A model generated the notes under the pieces. That model was not told where the DNA came from and did no database searches. It saw only the letters and a list, made by a program, of their open reading frames with translations. Positions 43,842 through 52,662 of a stretch of DNA of 64,000 nucleotides are shown here, piece by piece. Numbering within the stretch: the stretch's first letter is position 1; every line of letters starts with the position of its first letter. A program made the translations under genes and the position numbers. The stretch is from the NCBI RefSeq assembly GCF_013282805.1, contig NZ_CP054038.1, positions 3,286,001 through 3,350,000 on the forward strand. The letters are read 5' to 3'. The DNA is from Microbacterium hominis (GTDB lineage Bacteria > Actinomycetota > Actinomycetes > Actinomycetales > Microbacteriaceae).

Positions 43842-44810
43842 TCAGAGATCGAGTACGAGTCGGGGGCATCGCGCCCTCGAGATGCAGATCATCATCGTGG
43901 TCGAGGCCTCGCGCTCGGCCACGCTGAGCACGGAGTCGAGGTGAACCACTTCGCCGGACATCAGAGGCGTCTCGCACGTGCCACAGGTTCCCTCGCGGCA
44001 TGAGGTGGGCACCTCGATCCCCGCGTCCTCCGCGACCTGCAGGATGCTCTGGCCCGGTCCCACGTGAGCTTCGATGCCGGAGTAGTCGAAGTACACGTCG
44101 AACTCGTCGTACCCGTGGTCTTCGCCTACCGGCCTCGGGACGAAGCGCTCGACATGCGCATCGATTCCTTCGTGTCGGATGCCGAGTTCCTCGACGGCCT
44201 CCATCAGCGCCTCGGGGCCACAGCAGTAGGCATCGACGGGTAGGGAGCGGAGCAGGATCGACTCGATGTCAGGACGATCGGTCGTGTCGCGCGGATAGAG
44301 GGTGACGCGGCTGCCATACCTGGCGAGGTCTTCGGTGAACGCCATGTGCTCACGTGCACGACCGATGTAGTGGAGTTCCCAGTCGGCGCCATCGATCTCT
44401 GCTTGCTCGATCATCGGGAGCAGCGGCGTGATGCCGATCCCGCCGGCGACGAAGACCTTTCGAGGGGCACCCGCTCCGGAGTATTCGAAGTGGTTTCGGG
44501 GTGCGCTCAGTGTGAGTTCGGCTCCCTGCACAGCCGCTTCGGACAGCCAGCGGGATCCGCCGCGGCCTTCCCGCTCAATGAGAACCCCGAGCACCCACCG
44601 GTCCGGCACCGACGGCGAGCCGGCGAGAGAGTATTGCCGGGAGTCGCCGTCCGGAAGCACGACGTCGACGTGCGAACCCGGGGTCCACACGGGGAACGTC
44701 TCTGCTACGGCCGCAAGCTCGATCCGCAAGACATCTCGTGCGACTTCGCGACAGCCGACCACTGTGGCGGCCAGATGGGTGATCTCCAACACGCTCTCCT
44801 TCGAGCTCAT
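43842..44810 (-). CDS. Ferredoxin-type oxidoreductase (FMN, NAD and 2Fe-2S domains)
   Basis: A 322-residue phthalate-dioxygenase-reductase/VanB-type electron carrier. An FMN-binding barrel (SRQYSLAGSP near 58), NAD domain (VFAGGIGITPLLPM-like segment, YCCGPEALMEAV) and a C-terminal plant-type 2Fe-2S domain (SCREGTCGTCETPL, then ICISRA) are in that order. It starts at ATG 44810; longer frames read into the operator region. Its position next to the P450 suggests a two-part monooxygenase, though it could serve another oxygenase. Confidence 0.92.
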   Translation of the reverse strand: MSSKESVLEITHLAATVVGCREVARDVLRIELAAVAETFPVWTPGSHVDVVLPDGDSRQYSLAGSPSVPDRWVLGVLIEREGRGGSRWLSEAAVQGAELTLSAPRNHFEYSGAGAPRKVFVAGGIGITPLLPMIEQAEIDGADWELHYIGRAREHMAFTEDLARYGSRVTLYPRDTTDRPDIESILLRSLPVDAYCCGPEALMEAVEELGIRHEGIDAHVERFVPRPVGEDHGYDEFDVYFDYSGIEAHVGPGQSILQVAEDAGIEVPTSCREGTCGTCETPLMSGEVVHLDSVLSVAEREASTTMMICISRARCPRLVLDL

Positions 44811-44815
44811 ACTGA

Positions 44816-44852
44816 GAATGCTAATTGCATTACTGTTATAATGCAAGCATTC
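44816..44852. promoter_or_regulatory. Candidate TetR operator in the reductase/DUF2470 divergent gap
   Basis: GAATGCTAATTGCATTA (44816-44832) and TAATGCAAGCATTC (44839-44852) are near mirror images. The core AATGCTAAT(T)GCA recurs at 52222-52240 before the dioxygenase. The TetR gene at 45184-45888 is the likely binder. Confidence 0.5.
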
Positions 44853-44877
44853 ACCGACCACGAAGGAGTTGTCGACG

Positions 44878-45165
44878 ATGGCATTCGAACCTGACGTCAT
44901 CCAGGCGATCTGCGACTACATGAACAACGATCCGATGGAGAGCAATCTCACGATCGTCCAGGGCATCACCGGCGACCGTAGTGTCGCGAAGGTCGACCTC
45001 GTGTCGTTCGACGAAGACGGCGCAGACTTCCGCGCGTTCGCGACGGACGGGGCAACGCGTGAGGTTCGCATCCCGTGGCAGCGACGGATCAGCGAGCGCC
45101 CGGAGGTGCGCCAGCAGCTGTTTGCGCTGCTGGATCAGGCGACGGATGCCTTCGGCAAGGCATGA
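44878..45165 (+). CDS. DUF2470-family protein
   Basis: A 95-residue protein with AICDYMNNDPMESNLTIVQG and KVDLVSFDEDGADFRA, the pattern of DUF2470, a domain otherwise found at the C terminus of HugZ-like heme oxygenases. It is short of the family's usual split-barrel N terminus, so it stands alone. AAGGAG lies 10 bases before ATG 44878; a TTG within three codons is too close. It diverges from the P450 reductase gene across the TetR-like operators. A role in heme or redox support of the oxygenases is possible. Confidence 0.7.
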   Translation: MAFEPDVIQAICDYMNNDPMESNLTIVQGITGDRSVAKVDLVSFDEDGADFRAFATDGATREVRIPWQRRISERPEVRQQLFALLDQATDAFGKA

Positions 45166-45183
45166 CGGCGCGCAGGGAACGAG

Positions 45184-45888
45184 TCAACCGCCGGGAAACA
45201 GAGCCTTCTCAGCCATGCGAGTAAGTCGTGCGAGGAAGTCGCCGTAGCTCTCCGGCCCGTGGCTGAGCCACTGATCGCCGTACATCGACCGGAAGACGCA
45301 CTCCTGGTGCAGCATTCGTGCGACATCCCGGCTGACGACCGGGTCGGGGCCGGCCAACAGCTCCGCCACTTGATCGACGAGTGCGAGCGACTCCTGCGCC
45401 CCCCGGGCTCGGAGGGCGTCATCCGAAGTCGAGTAGTTGACAATCGGGTGGAGGAAATCGACGTTCGACTCCCACGTGTCTGCCATCGCGAGGACGATGC
45501 GATCAACGCGCTCTCGTGATCCGGCCGGCAGCTCAGCTGCCGCCGAGAGGCCTTCGCGATAGCTATGGACAACCTGCTCCATGCCGCGGTCGTAGATCGC
45601 CCAGAACAGGCCGGCCAGACCGTCGACGCGTCGGTAGATCGCCGTGGGAGCGACACCGGCTCTCGCGCATACCGCCGCGATCGTCAGTGCATCGCGACCC
45701 TCGTTTTCGAGAATCCACGTGCCTGCTTCCAGGATGTTCTCCCAGCCCTTTCGACTGCGCACTTGCATGGGCGGCCGGATACGGTCGCTCTCTGCAGCGG
45801 GCTGGGACATCTCCCCATCTTCCCAGGTTTGATCGGGCACGGTTCGCGCGACCGGCGGGACCAGGCGAAGATGAGTCTTCTTCCTCAT
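45184..45888 (-). CDS. TetR/AcrR-family regulator
   Basis: A 234-residue regulator (or 208 from an internal ATG at 45810). The HTH TIAAVCARAGVAPTAIYRRV follows a long N-terminal tail, with the all-helical ligand domain after it. Family members respond to small ligands. Candidate operators with AATGCTAATTGCA-like cores lie at 44816-44852 and 52222-52240, on both sides of the catabolic genes, so it probably represses the oxygenases until the substrate is present. It ends 18 bases from the DUF2470 stop (convergent). Confidence 0.88.
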   Translation of the reverse strand: MRKKTHLRLVPPVARTVPDQTWEDGEMSQPAAESDRIRPPMQVRSRKGWENILEAGTWILENEGRDALTIAAVCARAGVAPTAIYRRVDGLAGLFWAIYDRGMEQVVHSYREGLSAAAELPAGSRERVDRIVLAMADTWESNVDFLHPIVNYSTSDDALRARGAQESLALVDQVAELLAGPDPVVSRDVARMLHQECVFRSMYGDQWLSHGPESYGDFLARLTRMAEKALFPGG

Positions 45889-45892
45889 GGGA

Positions 45893-47053
45893 TCACGCGA
45901 GTTCGACGAAAGTCTCGGCGATCCAGTCGGCGATGATTCCGGCGACGTAGGGCATGTTGTCGATGGAGATGTGCTCCGTGCCGCCCTCGGGATCGTCGAA
46001 CAGCCGGAGCTCGCGCTTGGGTGCGTTCACGGCCTGCTCGTATGTCTGGTGGGCGTACTTGACGTTGATCTGACGGTCGCCCACACCGTGGGTGATGAGC
46101 AGCGGCGCCGTGATCTGATCGGCGACCCCGTTGAGGTGCATTCCCCTGGTCTTCTCGATGAAGTCATCCATGTCGGAAGCGCCCCACACCCAGAACACGT
46201 GATCCCAGTAGTGCGGGACGGGGTTCTCGCCATCGCGCTGCCGGCGACCCTCCTGCACCTCGAACCAGTTGTGGTTCGCGCCCCACGCGACTCCGAGTTT
46301 GAGTCGCTTCTCGAACGCGAGCGCGCGCGGCGCGTAGTAGCCGCCCAGCGACCAGCCGACGATGCCGATCCGGTCGACGTCCGCGTCCAGGTCGACCGCG
46401 TTCGTTTCGAGCCAGTCGATCATCGCGGCTGCCCACACCTCGGTGTCGTGGCGGGCGGTGAGGCCGCGCAGCCGCAGTGCCTCGCCCGAGCCGGGTGTGT
46501 CGATCATGAGGGTCGAGATGCCCCTCTCGGCGAGCATCTTCGGGAAGCCCGAGTAGTACATCATCTCTTTCGTCGAATCCAGGCCGTTCCACTGGATCAC
46601 GACGGGGTGGGGCCCGTCACCCGGGGCACGGTAGTAGTAGCCCGGAAGCGACGATCCCTCGTATGGGACCTCGACGGGCGTGAGCGGGATGCCGGACAGC
46701 TCGACGTGCTTGAGCAGCAGATCGATCGACTTCTGGTAGGCCGCGTTGCGGCCCTCCCACTTGGGCGACTGCAGTCGCTCCGCCTGCGACGTGTACAGCG
46801 ACGCGCGGTAGTAGGTCTCCCCCGCGCCGATGCGCCGACCGCGGGCTTCGTCATCCTTCGCCTTGGCGATCAGCCGGTCTGCCACAGCCGCCCACGACGC
46901 ATAGAGCTCTTCGGTGCCGGCGTCGTCGCCACGCTCGGCGGCCAGCAGCACCGGCTTGCACGCGCGGTCGACCTCGTCGATGAAGCCTCCGTTGTTGAGC
47001 GTTGCGACGACCGAGAGACTCCACACGTAGTTGGTGGGGAAATACATGAACAC
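45893..47053 (-). CDS. Alpha/beta hydrolase, C-C hydrolase-like (2,6-dihydroxypseudooxynicotine hydrolase family)
   Basis: A 386-residue hydrolase with an N-terminal helical part (residues 1-130) and the alpha/beta domain: oxyanion region QWNGLDSTKEMM near 165, nucleophile Ser in GWSLGGYYAPR near 235, and a C-terminal His in GTEHISIDN. The N-terminal helical part and the WNGLDS motif fit the 2,6-dihydroxypseudooxynicotine hydrolase/FrsA-like group, which cleaves C-C bonds next to ketones. GTG 47053 has AGGAG 5 bases upstream. It sits in the FAH-FMO-dioxygenase row, so ring-cleavage product hydrolysis is plausible. Confidence 0.85.
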   Translation of the reverse strand: MFMYFPTNYVWSLSVVATLNNGGFIDEVDRACKPVLLAAERGDDAGTEELYASWAAVADRLIAKAKDDEARGRRIGAGETYYRASLYTSQAERLQSPKWEGRNAAYQKSIDLLLKHVELSGIPLTPVEVPYEGSSLPGYYYRAPGDGPHPVVIQWNGLDSTKEMMYYSGFPKMLAERGISTLMIDTPGSGEALRLRGLTARHDTEVWAAAMIDWLETNAVDLDADVDRIGIVGWSLGGYYAPRALAFEKRLKLGVAWGANHNWFEVQEGRRQRDGENPVPHYWDHVFWVWGASDMDDFIEKTRGMHLNGVADQITAPLLITHGVGDRQINVKYAHQTYEQAVNAPKRELRLFDDPEGGTEHISIDNMPYVAGIIADWIAETFVELA

Positions 47054-47061
47054 GATGGCTC

Positions 47062-47850
47062 CTAAGAGTTGTGGGAATGGTCGGAGGCGATACGGTCCGC
47101 CATGTATTTGGCGCCGGCCGACGACGAGAACGCTCCGTCGACGGGCAATTCTGCGCCCGAGACGTAAGCGGCGGCATCCGAGAGCAGAAACGCCGCGACG
47201 TGCGCGACCTCGTCGACGTGGCCCATCCGCTCCATGGGTGTGAGAGCGAGCTGCGCGTCGCGCATCACCGCCGGCGCGGTCGCAGTCATCTCGGTCTCGA
47301 TGAATCCCGGGTGGATGACGTTGACACGGATGCCGCGGGGCCCGAGCTCCGTGGCAGCAACGTGGGTGAGTCCGCGCAGCGCCCACTTGGAGGTCGTGTA
47401 GGCGACGGGGTAGTGCGCGGAGCGTGCCGCGACAGAACCGACATTCACGATCGACGATCCGTCGGACATCAGCGGTGTGAGCGCCTGGATCGCGAGGAAG
47501 GCACCCGTCACGTTCACGGCGAGTACTCGGTCCCAGTCCGCGCGGGAGGTGTCGCCCAGTCGGGAGCGGTGGGTGATGCCGGCGTTGTTGATCAGCCCGC
47601 GTAGTGGCGGCTCGTCGGAAACGGCCCGCAGCGCGGCGGCGAGCTCCTCCCACTGCTGCTCGTCGGTGACGTCGAGCTGGCGGTAGACGATGCCGGCGCT
47701 GTCGAAGTCGTCGGGCGCTTCCGCCACGAGGTCAGTTGCGATCACGCGCGCGCCGTTGCGGGCCAGCAGCCGCGCCTCAGCTGCGCCCATGCCGCGTGCG
47801 GCTCCGGTCACCACGACAGTGCGGCCATGGAGTCCCTCGTATACAGTCAC
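47062..47850 (-). CDS. SDR-family oxidoreductase
   Basis: A 262-residue classical SDR: TGAARGMG near 15, NNAG near 88, Ser in NVGSVAA and YTTSK near 155. GTG 47850 overlaps the stop of the FAH gene (GTGA). It stands between the FAH hydrolase and the C-C hydrolase genes. A dehydrogenase step on an alcohol or dihydrodiol intermediate fits, but other uses are possible. Confidence 0.92.
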   Translation of the reverse strand: MTVYEGLHGRTVVVTGAARGMGAAEARLLARNGARVIATDLVAEAPDDFDSAGIVYRQLDVTDEQQWEELAAALRAVSDEPPLRGLINNAGITHRSRLGDTSRADWDRVLAVNVTGAFLAIQALTPLMSDGSSIVNVGSVAARSAHYPVAYTTSKWALRGLTHVAATELGPRGIRVNVIHPGFIETEMTATAPAVMRDAQLALTPMERMGHVDEVAHVAAFLLSDAAAYVSGAELPVDGAFSSSAGAKYMADRIASDHSHNS

Positions 47851-48824
47851 GTCGCACTCCCCGCGCGGGTGCGCGCCCGGGTCGCGGGGCGGGCGGGCGG
47901 CAGCGTCGGGGCGGGCGAGCTCGCACCCACCATCGATGTGAGTTCACCGATGCCCTCGACGACCATCCGAACGACGTCGCCGTAGCTCAGCGGTGCAGGG
48001 TCGATCCGGCCCCGACGACCCCAGAGCTCGGCGAGGCAGCCGCCGTTGCCGGTAGTGCCCGAGCCCAGCACGTCGCCGGCGACGACGCGTGAGTTGCGCG
48101 AGGCGTACGCGACGAGCGTCGGGAACGACCAGCCCATATTCGAGACGAGATCTTCGCCGATCAGCACGTCGTTGACGAACACCTCCGCGCGCACGGCGAG
48201 GAACCCGTCGCCGTCGAGGAACGGCTGCAATTCGTCCGCGGTCACGATCCACGGGCCAAGGCTCGTGGCGAAGTCCTTGCCTTTCGCGGGCCCCAGGCGC
48301 ACTTTCATCTCGCGCGACTGCAGGTCGCGGGCCGACCAGTCGTTCATTATCGTGTACCCGAAGATCTCGTCGGCCGCCTGCGCCTCGGTGAGGTCAGTGC
48401 CGCCGTCACCGCCGATCACGACCGCCACTTCGAGCTCGAAGTCGAGCCGCTCGGTGACCGGAGGCGCGACCGGCTCTCCGGGGCCGAGGATCGTGTGGGG
48501 ATTGGTGAAGTAGAACGTCGGCGCTTCATACCACTCGGGTACGACTTCACTGTGTCCGTCCACCGCGGCACTCACCCCTTCGACATGCTCCTCGAACGCG
48601 ACGAAATCGCGCACCGCGGCGGGAACGAGTGGCGCTAGCAGGCGCACGTCGGCGAGCGAACGGCCCGATGCGCCGGCGATCGCGTCATGTCGGCGCTGCG
48701 CCGCAGCAAGACCGTCGCGGAGCACGTCCGCAACGGTCTCACCGTCGGCGAACGCCACAACCCGGTCCCCGACGACGAATCCCTCGCCGAGCACCCCGTC
48801 ATGTATCCATCGCGCGAGTCGCAT
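47847..48824 (-). CDS. Fumarylacetoacetate hydrolase-family protein
   Basis: A 325-residue FAH-fold hydrolase with metal-site residues in LDFELEVAVVIGGDG (E-x-E) and a later Asp in MNDWSARDLQ; GTTGNGGCLAELWG is also typical. The family splits acylpyruvates or hydrates/decarboxylates ring-cleavage products. ATG 48824 lies one base from the FAD-monooxygenase stop; the upstream open frame is that gene out of frame. The C terminus has a Pro/Ala/Arg-rich extension of about 20 residues. It probably acts after the extradiol dioxygenase. Confidence 0.92.
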   Translation of the reverse strand: MRLARWIHDGVLGEGFVVGDRVVAFADGETVADVLRDGLAAAQRRHDAIAGASGRSLADVRLLAPLVPAAVRDFVAFEEHVEGVSAAVDGHSEVVPEWYEAPTFYFTNPHTILGPGEPVAPPVTERLDFELEVAVVIGGDGGTDLTEAQAADEIFGYTIMNDWSARDLQSREMKVRLGPAKGKDFATSLGPWIVTADELQPFLDGDGFLAVRAEVFVNDVLIGEDLVSNMGWSFPTLVAYASRNSRVVAGDVLGSGTTGNGGCLAELWGRRGRIDPAPLSYGDVVRMVVEGIGELTSMVGASSPAPTLPPARPATRARTRAGSAT

Positions 48825-48825
48825 G

Positions 48826-49980
48826 TCAGGCGGGGGTCGCCATCTGCTGGGCGATCGCGAAGATGAGCGCGCCGGGGTCCGCGTCGCGGTTGCCCTCGAG
48901 CTGCCACTGACCCAGCTGCACCGACGCGTCGACCACGGTCTTGGCTCGAGGAATCCGCCGACCGTGGAAGTCGTCCCACAGCTGCTGGTCGAGCTCGTCG
49001 CGCGCGACGAGCAGCTCCGTGAGCACGAGGGCATCCTCGAGCGCCTGGGCAGCGCCCTGTGCGATCGTGGGTGGGCACGAGTGCGCGGCGTCGCCGATGA
49101 TCACGACGCGCCCGCGGTTCCACGGCTCCTCGACGAGGTGCTTCGTGAACCACGTGTAGTTCGCGTGCGCACCGTTCTCAAGGTCGGCGCGGATCGAGTT
49201 CCACGGACCGTCATACGCACGGGACTCCTCGAGCATGATGCGGGTGGCCTCCTCGTCGGAGATCCCGAATCGATCCTGCGCCGCCTCGACCAGGATCGCG
49301 TACATGCTGTTCTCGCCCGTCGGGGTGTAGCCCGCGATGAACACCGGGCCACCGTAGTACAGCTCGCTCGAGAGCACCTCGTTGGGGCGCGACACGAATG
49401 TCCTCCAGATGCCCATCCCGGTCGGCTCCGGCTTCGTCTCGATGCCGATGAGCCGCCGCACTGTCGAGTTCAAGCCGTCAGCGCCGATCAGCAGGTCGTA
49501 CACGCCCGCGGACTCTCCGTTGACGATCACCTCGACCGAGTCGTCGTCGCCCGACTGCTCGGCCCGGTGATGCTCGATCCCCGTGACTTCGGACGCGAAG
49601 CGCACGTTCGCTCCGGCCTTCTGTGCGTGCTTCAGAAGGATCCGGGCGAGCTCGGGGCGCGGCATCCCCATCGTCGACGGGTAATCTGGCCCGCCGTATT
49701 TCAGATCGGGTAGCGTGGCCACGACGGGCGCTCCGGGTCCGGGCGCGCGCATCGTGAGCCCGACGAAGGGAAACCCGGCGTCGCGGATGTCCTCCCACGC
49801 GCCGAGCGCGTCGAACACGCGCAAAGCATTGCCCTGGATCGTGATCCCGGAGCCGAGTGCGCTCAGCTCCGGCTTCGCTTCGAAAACGTCGACGTGCACG
49901 CCGGCCTTCGCGAGCTGGATCGCCGCGGCCAGTCCGGCGACACCGCTGCCGACGACGGCGACCTTGTTCACTGCTGTCAT
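48826..49980 (-). CDS. FAD-dependent aromatic hydroxylase
   Basis: A 384-residue group A flavoprotein monooxygenase: Rossmann GSGVAGLAAAI near 11, substrate/NADPH-region IGADGLNSTVRR near 164, and FAD-phosphate motif GDAAHSCPP near 295. Such enzymes hydroxylate phenols ortho to an existing OH to give catechols. The neighbour genes for an extradiol dioxygenase and FAH hydrolase fit this. The flavonoid A-ring hydroxylase FdeE of naringenin degradation is a functional analogue, but equivalence is inferred from context. Confidence 0.93.
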   Translation of the reverse strand: MTAVNKVAVVGSGVAGLAAAIQLAKAGVHVDVFEAKPELSALGSGITIQGNALRVFDALGAWEDIRDAGFPFVGLTMRAPGPGAPVVATLPDLKYGGPDYPSTMGMPRPELARILLKHAQKAGANVRFASEVTGIEHHRAEQSGDDDSVEVIVNGESAGVYDLLIGADGLNSTVRRLIGIETKPEPTGMGIWRTFVSRPNEVLSSELYYGGPVFIAGYTPTGENSMYAILVEAAQDRFGISDEEATRIMLEESRAYDGPWNSIRADLENGAHANYTWFTKHLVEEPWNRGRVVIIGDAAHSCPPTIAQGAAQALEDALVLTELLVARDELDQQLWDDFHGRRIPRAKTVVDASVQLGQWQLEGNRDADPGALIFAIAQQMATPA

Positions 49981-50013
49981 TGTTGAACCTCCTTGTTCGT
50001 TGAGTTTTCGTCT

Positions 50014-51021
50014 CTAGAGAACGGCAACCGGGTTGATGGGCGAGCCGACCGCCCCAGTGATCGGCAAGGGCGCCGCCGAGAGCAAGAAGTCCCACTGCCC
50101 CCGGGACGAGCACATCTGCGCGAGCGCATCGAGATTCCACATCTCCCCGACCGTGAGCCCGATATTCGGGATCACGACCTGATGCAGCGGCTGGAAAGCC
50201 TGCACGTCGAACTCGTTGGGGCGCACTTCGAACCCCCACGTGTCGGTGGCGATCGCCGCGATCTCCGTGCGGTGCAACCATCCTGCCGTCGTCAACGACA
50301 GCCCCGGCGCCGCACCCCCCGCGTAATCGCGCCATCCCTCACGCCGGGTCCGCGCATACTGTCCGGTCCGGATCAACACGATGTCGCCACGCCCGATGAG
50401 GCTCCCTTGTGCGGACGCCGTCGCCTCGAGGTCACCGGCTGTGATGGCGTACCCGTCAGCCAGTTCACAGGTCTCAGGTACCAGGTGGCGGCCGACGTCG
50501 AGCAGCACACCTCGTGACACGATGACGGATGCCGCGTGCTCGATGCCCGTGACGAGGTCTCCGTCGCTGGTGACGACATCACCCGCACGGCGGCCGTTCC
50601 AGGCGAGCCCGTGGTCGAAAATGTGCCCCAACCCGTCCCATTGCGTGGAACACTGCAGCGGCATCGAGATCACATCGTCGGCGCCACCGAGCCCGTGCGG
50701 AAAGCCCTGACTTCCTCGCTCAGCGTCCGTGCCCGTGTCCGTCATCGTGTGCACCGGGTTTGTGCGTCGCCGCCAGCCTTTCTGCGGGCCGTCGGTATCG
50801 AAGGATTGGGCGAGCGACACGACTTCACCCGTCTGGACGAGCGCGGCAGCCTGCAGCCGCTTGGCTGGGTCGATGAAGTTCAACGTGCCGAGCACATCCG
50901 ACTCGCCCCATCGTCCCCAGTTCCGGTAGGCAGCAGCACGCGCCGCGATCTCTCGCTCGGGGTCGTTACGGTCCAAGTCCGCCGGATCCTCGCTCGGCGC
51001 GTCGCGGCTCACGTCACCCAC
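50014..51021 (-). CDS. Cyclase-family metal-dependent hydrolase
   Basis: A 335-residue protein of the cyclase/kynurenine-formamidase fold (PF04199-like). Landmarks are WGRWGESDVLGTLNFI near 35, CSTQWDGLGHIFDHG near 123 (where kynurenine formamidases have HxGTHxD), GVLLDVGRHL, and a later LIRTGQYARTRR. The clade with STQWDGLGH keeps a metal-binding Asp and His. It could open a lactone or cleave an ester or amide in the pathway. It is 33 bases before the FAD hydroxylase in the same direction. Confidence 0.88.
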   Translation of the reverse strand: MGDVSRDAPSEDPADLDRNDPEREIAARAAAYRNWGRWGESDVLGTLNFIDPAKRLQAAALVQTGEVVSLAQSFDTDGPQKGWRRRTNPVHTMTDTGTDAERGSQGFPHGLGGADDVISMPLQCSTQWDGLGHIFDHGLAWNGRRAGDVVTSDGDLVTGIEHAASVIVSRGVLLDVGRHLVPETCELADGYAITAGDLEATASAQGSLIGRGDIVLIRTGQYARTRREGWRDYAGGAAPGLSLTTAGWLHRTEIAAIATDTWGFEVRPNEFDVQAFQPLHQVVIPNIGLTVGEMWNLDALAQMCSSRGQWDFLLSAAPLPITGAVGSPINPVAVL

Positions 51022-51126
51022 AGCAACTCCTGGGGCACACGCGCGGTGACCGACCGGCCCGCGGTGCTGCCGGGCCGGACGGGGCGTTCCTGAGCAGGCG
51101 AATGGAGCATCGCTGGTCGAGCCAGC

Positions 51127-52146
51127 TCAACCGCGACCGTGCTTGGCGTACGGATTGATCAGCGCGTCGCGGATCTCGTCGGGCACGCCCTCCTCCGTCG
51201 CCGACGGTCCATCGGCAGCAGGGAACGACTCCGTCATCGACATCGGCATCGCACTGTTCCGATAGAAGTTGCTGGAGCCCTGCGACGGGGTCCAGGTGTT
51301 CGCCTCCCAGTCGGGCACATAGTTGCGGTAGCCACCCGTGTTCAGCTCGATGCGCAGGGTCGAAGGCTCACGGTAGTACAGGAAGGTCTGCTCCCCGATG
51401 CCATGGATGTTGGGGCCGTACTCGATGGGGATGCCGTTCTCCATCAGCGTGTCGGCAGCGATGAGCAGCTCCTCGCGGGTGTCCACCCAGAACGCGTAGT
51501 GGTTGATTCGTCCCGCCCGCGTCGAGCCGTCGAGGACGACGCCGAGGTCGTGGGACTTCTCGTTCGTGGTGAGGACGGAGAACACCGAGATCGGAGCCTC
51601 GTCGAGGACGGTGCGAGCCATGAAGCGGAAACCGAGCACATCGACGTACCACTGGACAAAGGCGTCGACGTCGCTCGTGGCAACCGTGACGTGATCGAGC
51701 TGGCGGGGAGCTCCCGCGACCTTGCTGCGGCGCGCCGGACGGTCGGGGTAGATCGATGCGGAGTCGCCTTCGGTCTCCCGGTAGTGCTCGACATCCCAAT
51801 GCAGGGTCATGCTGTGCCCACCCGGGCCGATGAACCGGAACGCGCGGCCGAGCGTGTGCCCCTCGAACCATTCGCCTTCGGCGCCGGCCTCGAGCACACG
51901 ACGAGCCGCCTCTTCCAGCGCCTCGGGCGAGGAGGTGCGCCACGCCATCGTGGCAAGGGACGGCTCCGACCCCGGAACCACCACAACGCTGTAGCGGTAG
52001 TAGTCACCCCAGCAGCGCAGATACACCGAACCATCGATGCGGTCCACGACAGTGAGCCCCACCTGCTCCTCGTAGAACTTGACGGATGCCTCGACGTCCG
52101 GCGACGTGATCGCCACGAACGACAGGTGGGAGAGCAGATTGATCAT
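51127..52146 (-). CDS. Two-domain extradiol (VOC) ring-cleavage dioxygenase
   Basis: A 339-residue vicinal-oxygen-chelate enzyme. The N-terminal module (residues 1-125) lacks metal residues; the C-terminal module holds the Fe(II) triad His about 152 (QLDHVTVA), His about 216 (INHYAFWVD) and Glu about 267 (LRIELNTGG). That is the catechol 2,3-dioxygenase/FdeC layout. A C-terminal tail of about 70 residues is extra. Its ATG has AAAGGA 8 bases upstream. It diverges from the Rieske ferredoxin gene across a TetR-like motif. It should open the ring of a catechol made by the FAD hydroxylase. Confidence 0.93.
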   Translation of the reverse strand: MINLLSHLSFVAITSPDVEASVKFYEEQVGLTVVDRIDGSVYLRCWGDYYRYSVVVVPGSEPSLATMAWRTSSPEALEEAARRVLEAGAEGEWFEGHTLGRAFRFIGPGGHSMTLHWDVEHYRETEGDSASIYPDRPARRSKVAGAPRQLDHVTVATSDVDAFVQWYVDVLGFRFMARTVLDEAPISVFSVLTTNEKSHDLGVVLDGSTRAGRINHYAFWVDTREELLIAADTLMENGIPIEYGPNIHGIGEQTFLYYREPSTLRIELNTGGYRNYVPDWEANTWTPSQGSSNFYRNSAMPMSMTESFPAADGPSATEEGVPDEIRDALINPYAKHGRG

Positions 52147-52221
52147 CTTCGATCCTTTCGAGATTCTCGGGGCGTGTCCCCGTCGGCGACACGAACCGGA
52201 GTCCGCCTCGACCACTTGAAA

Positions 52222-52240
52222 GCTAATGCTAATGCAAATA
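52222..52240. promoter_or_regulatory. Candidate TetR operator before the dioxygenase and Rieske genes
   Basis: GCTAATGCTAATGCAAATA repeats the AATGCTAAT-GCA core of the sites at 44816-44852. It lies in the 174-base divergent gap. The AT-rich character stands out against the GC-rich surroundings. Confidence 0.45.
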
Positions 52241-52320
52241 CCATTTTGCTCAAGTGCCAGAATGGACCGGCTTTGCCTGGTGCATTCGCTCGAGGTTCAT
52301 CGACGAACATGGAGGTTCGC

Positions 52321-52662
52321 ATGCAGGAAGGGATCGTGGTCGCGAGCGTTGGCGATATCGACGAGGGCTGGGCGATCAAGGTGGACGCCAGCGTGCTCGG
52401 GACCGTCGATGACGTGGCGGTATTCAATGATCGAGGCGAGTACTTCGCACTGGACGACAGCTGCTCTCACATGAACGGCTCTCTGTCCGACGGATACATC
52501 GACGCTGGAGTGGTGGAATGCCCCAACCATGCGGGGCGGTTCTGCCTGCGGGACGGTTCGGTCGTTTCAGAGCCTGCCACCGAGCCGATGGCAACGCACC
52601 GGGTGACCGTTGAAGGCACGGAGATCCGGGTTACACCCAACCCGGCGCGCATCGCTCCGTAG
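52321..52662 (+). CDS. Rieske-type 2Fe-2S ferredoxin
   Basis: A 113-residue Rieske ferredoxin. The cluster is bound by CSHMNG (Cys, His) and CPNHAGRF (Cys, His), spaced as in ferredoxins of ring-hydroxylating or extradiol systems (FdeD-like). ATG 52321 has GGAGG 5 bases upstream. It may pass electrons to the P450 or reactivate the extradiol dioxygenase iron, as such ferredoxins do next to catechol dioxygenases. It is the only plus-strand gene of this part. Confidence 0.93.
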   Translation: MQEGIVVASVGDIDEGWAIKVDASVLGTVDDVAVFNDRGEYFALDDSCSHMNGSLSDGYIDAGVVECPNHAGRFCLRDGSVVSEPATEPMATHRVTVEGTEIRVTPNPARIAP

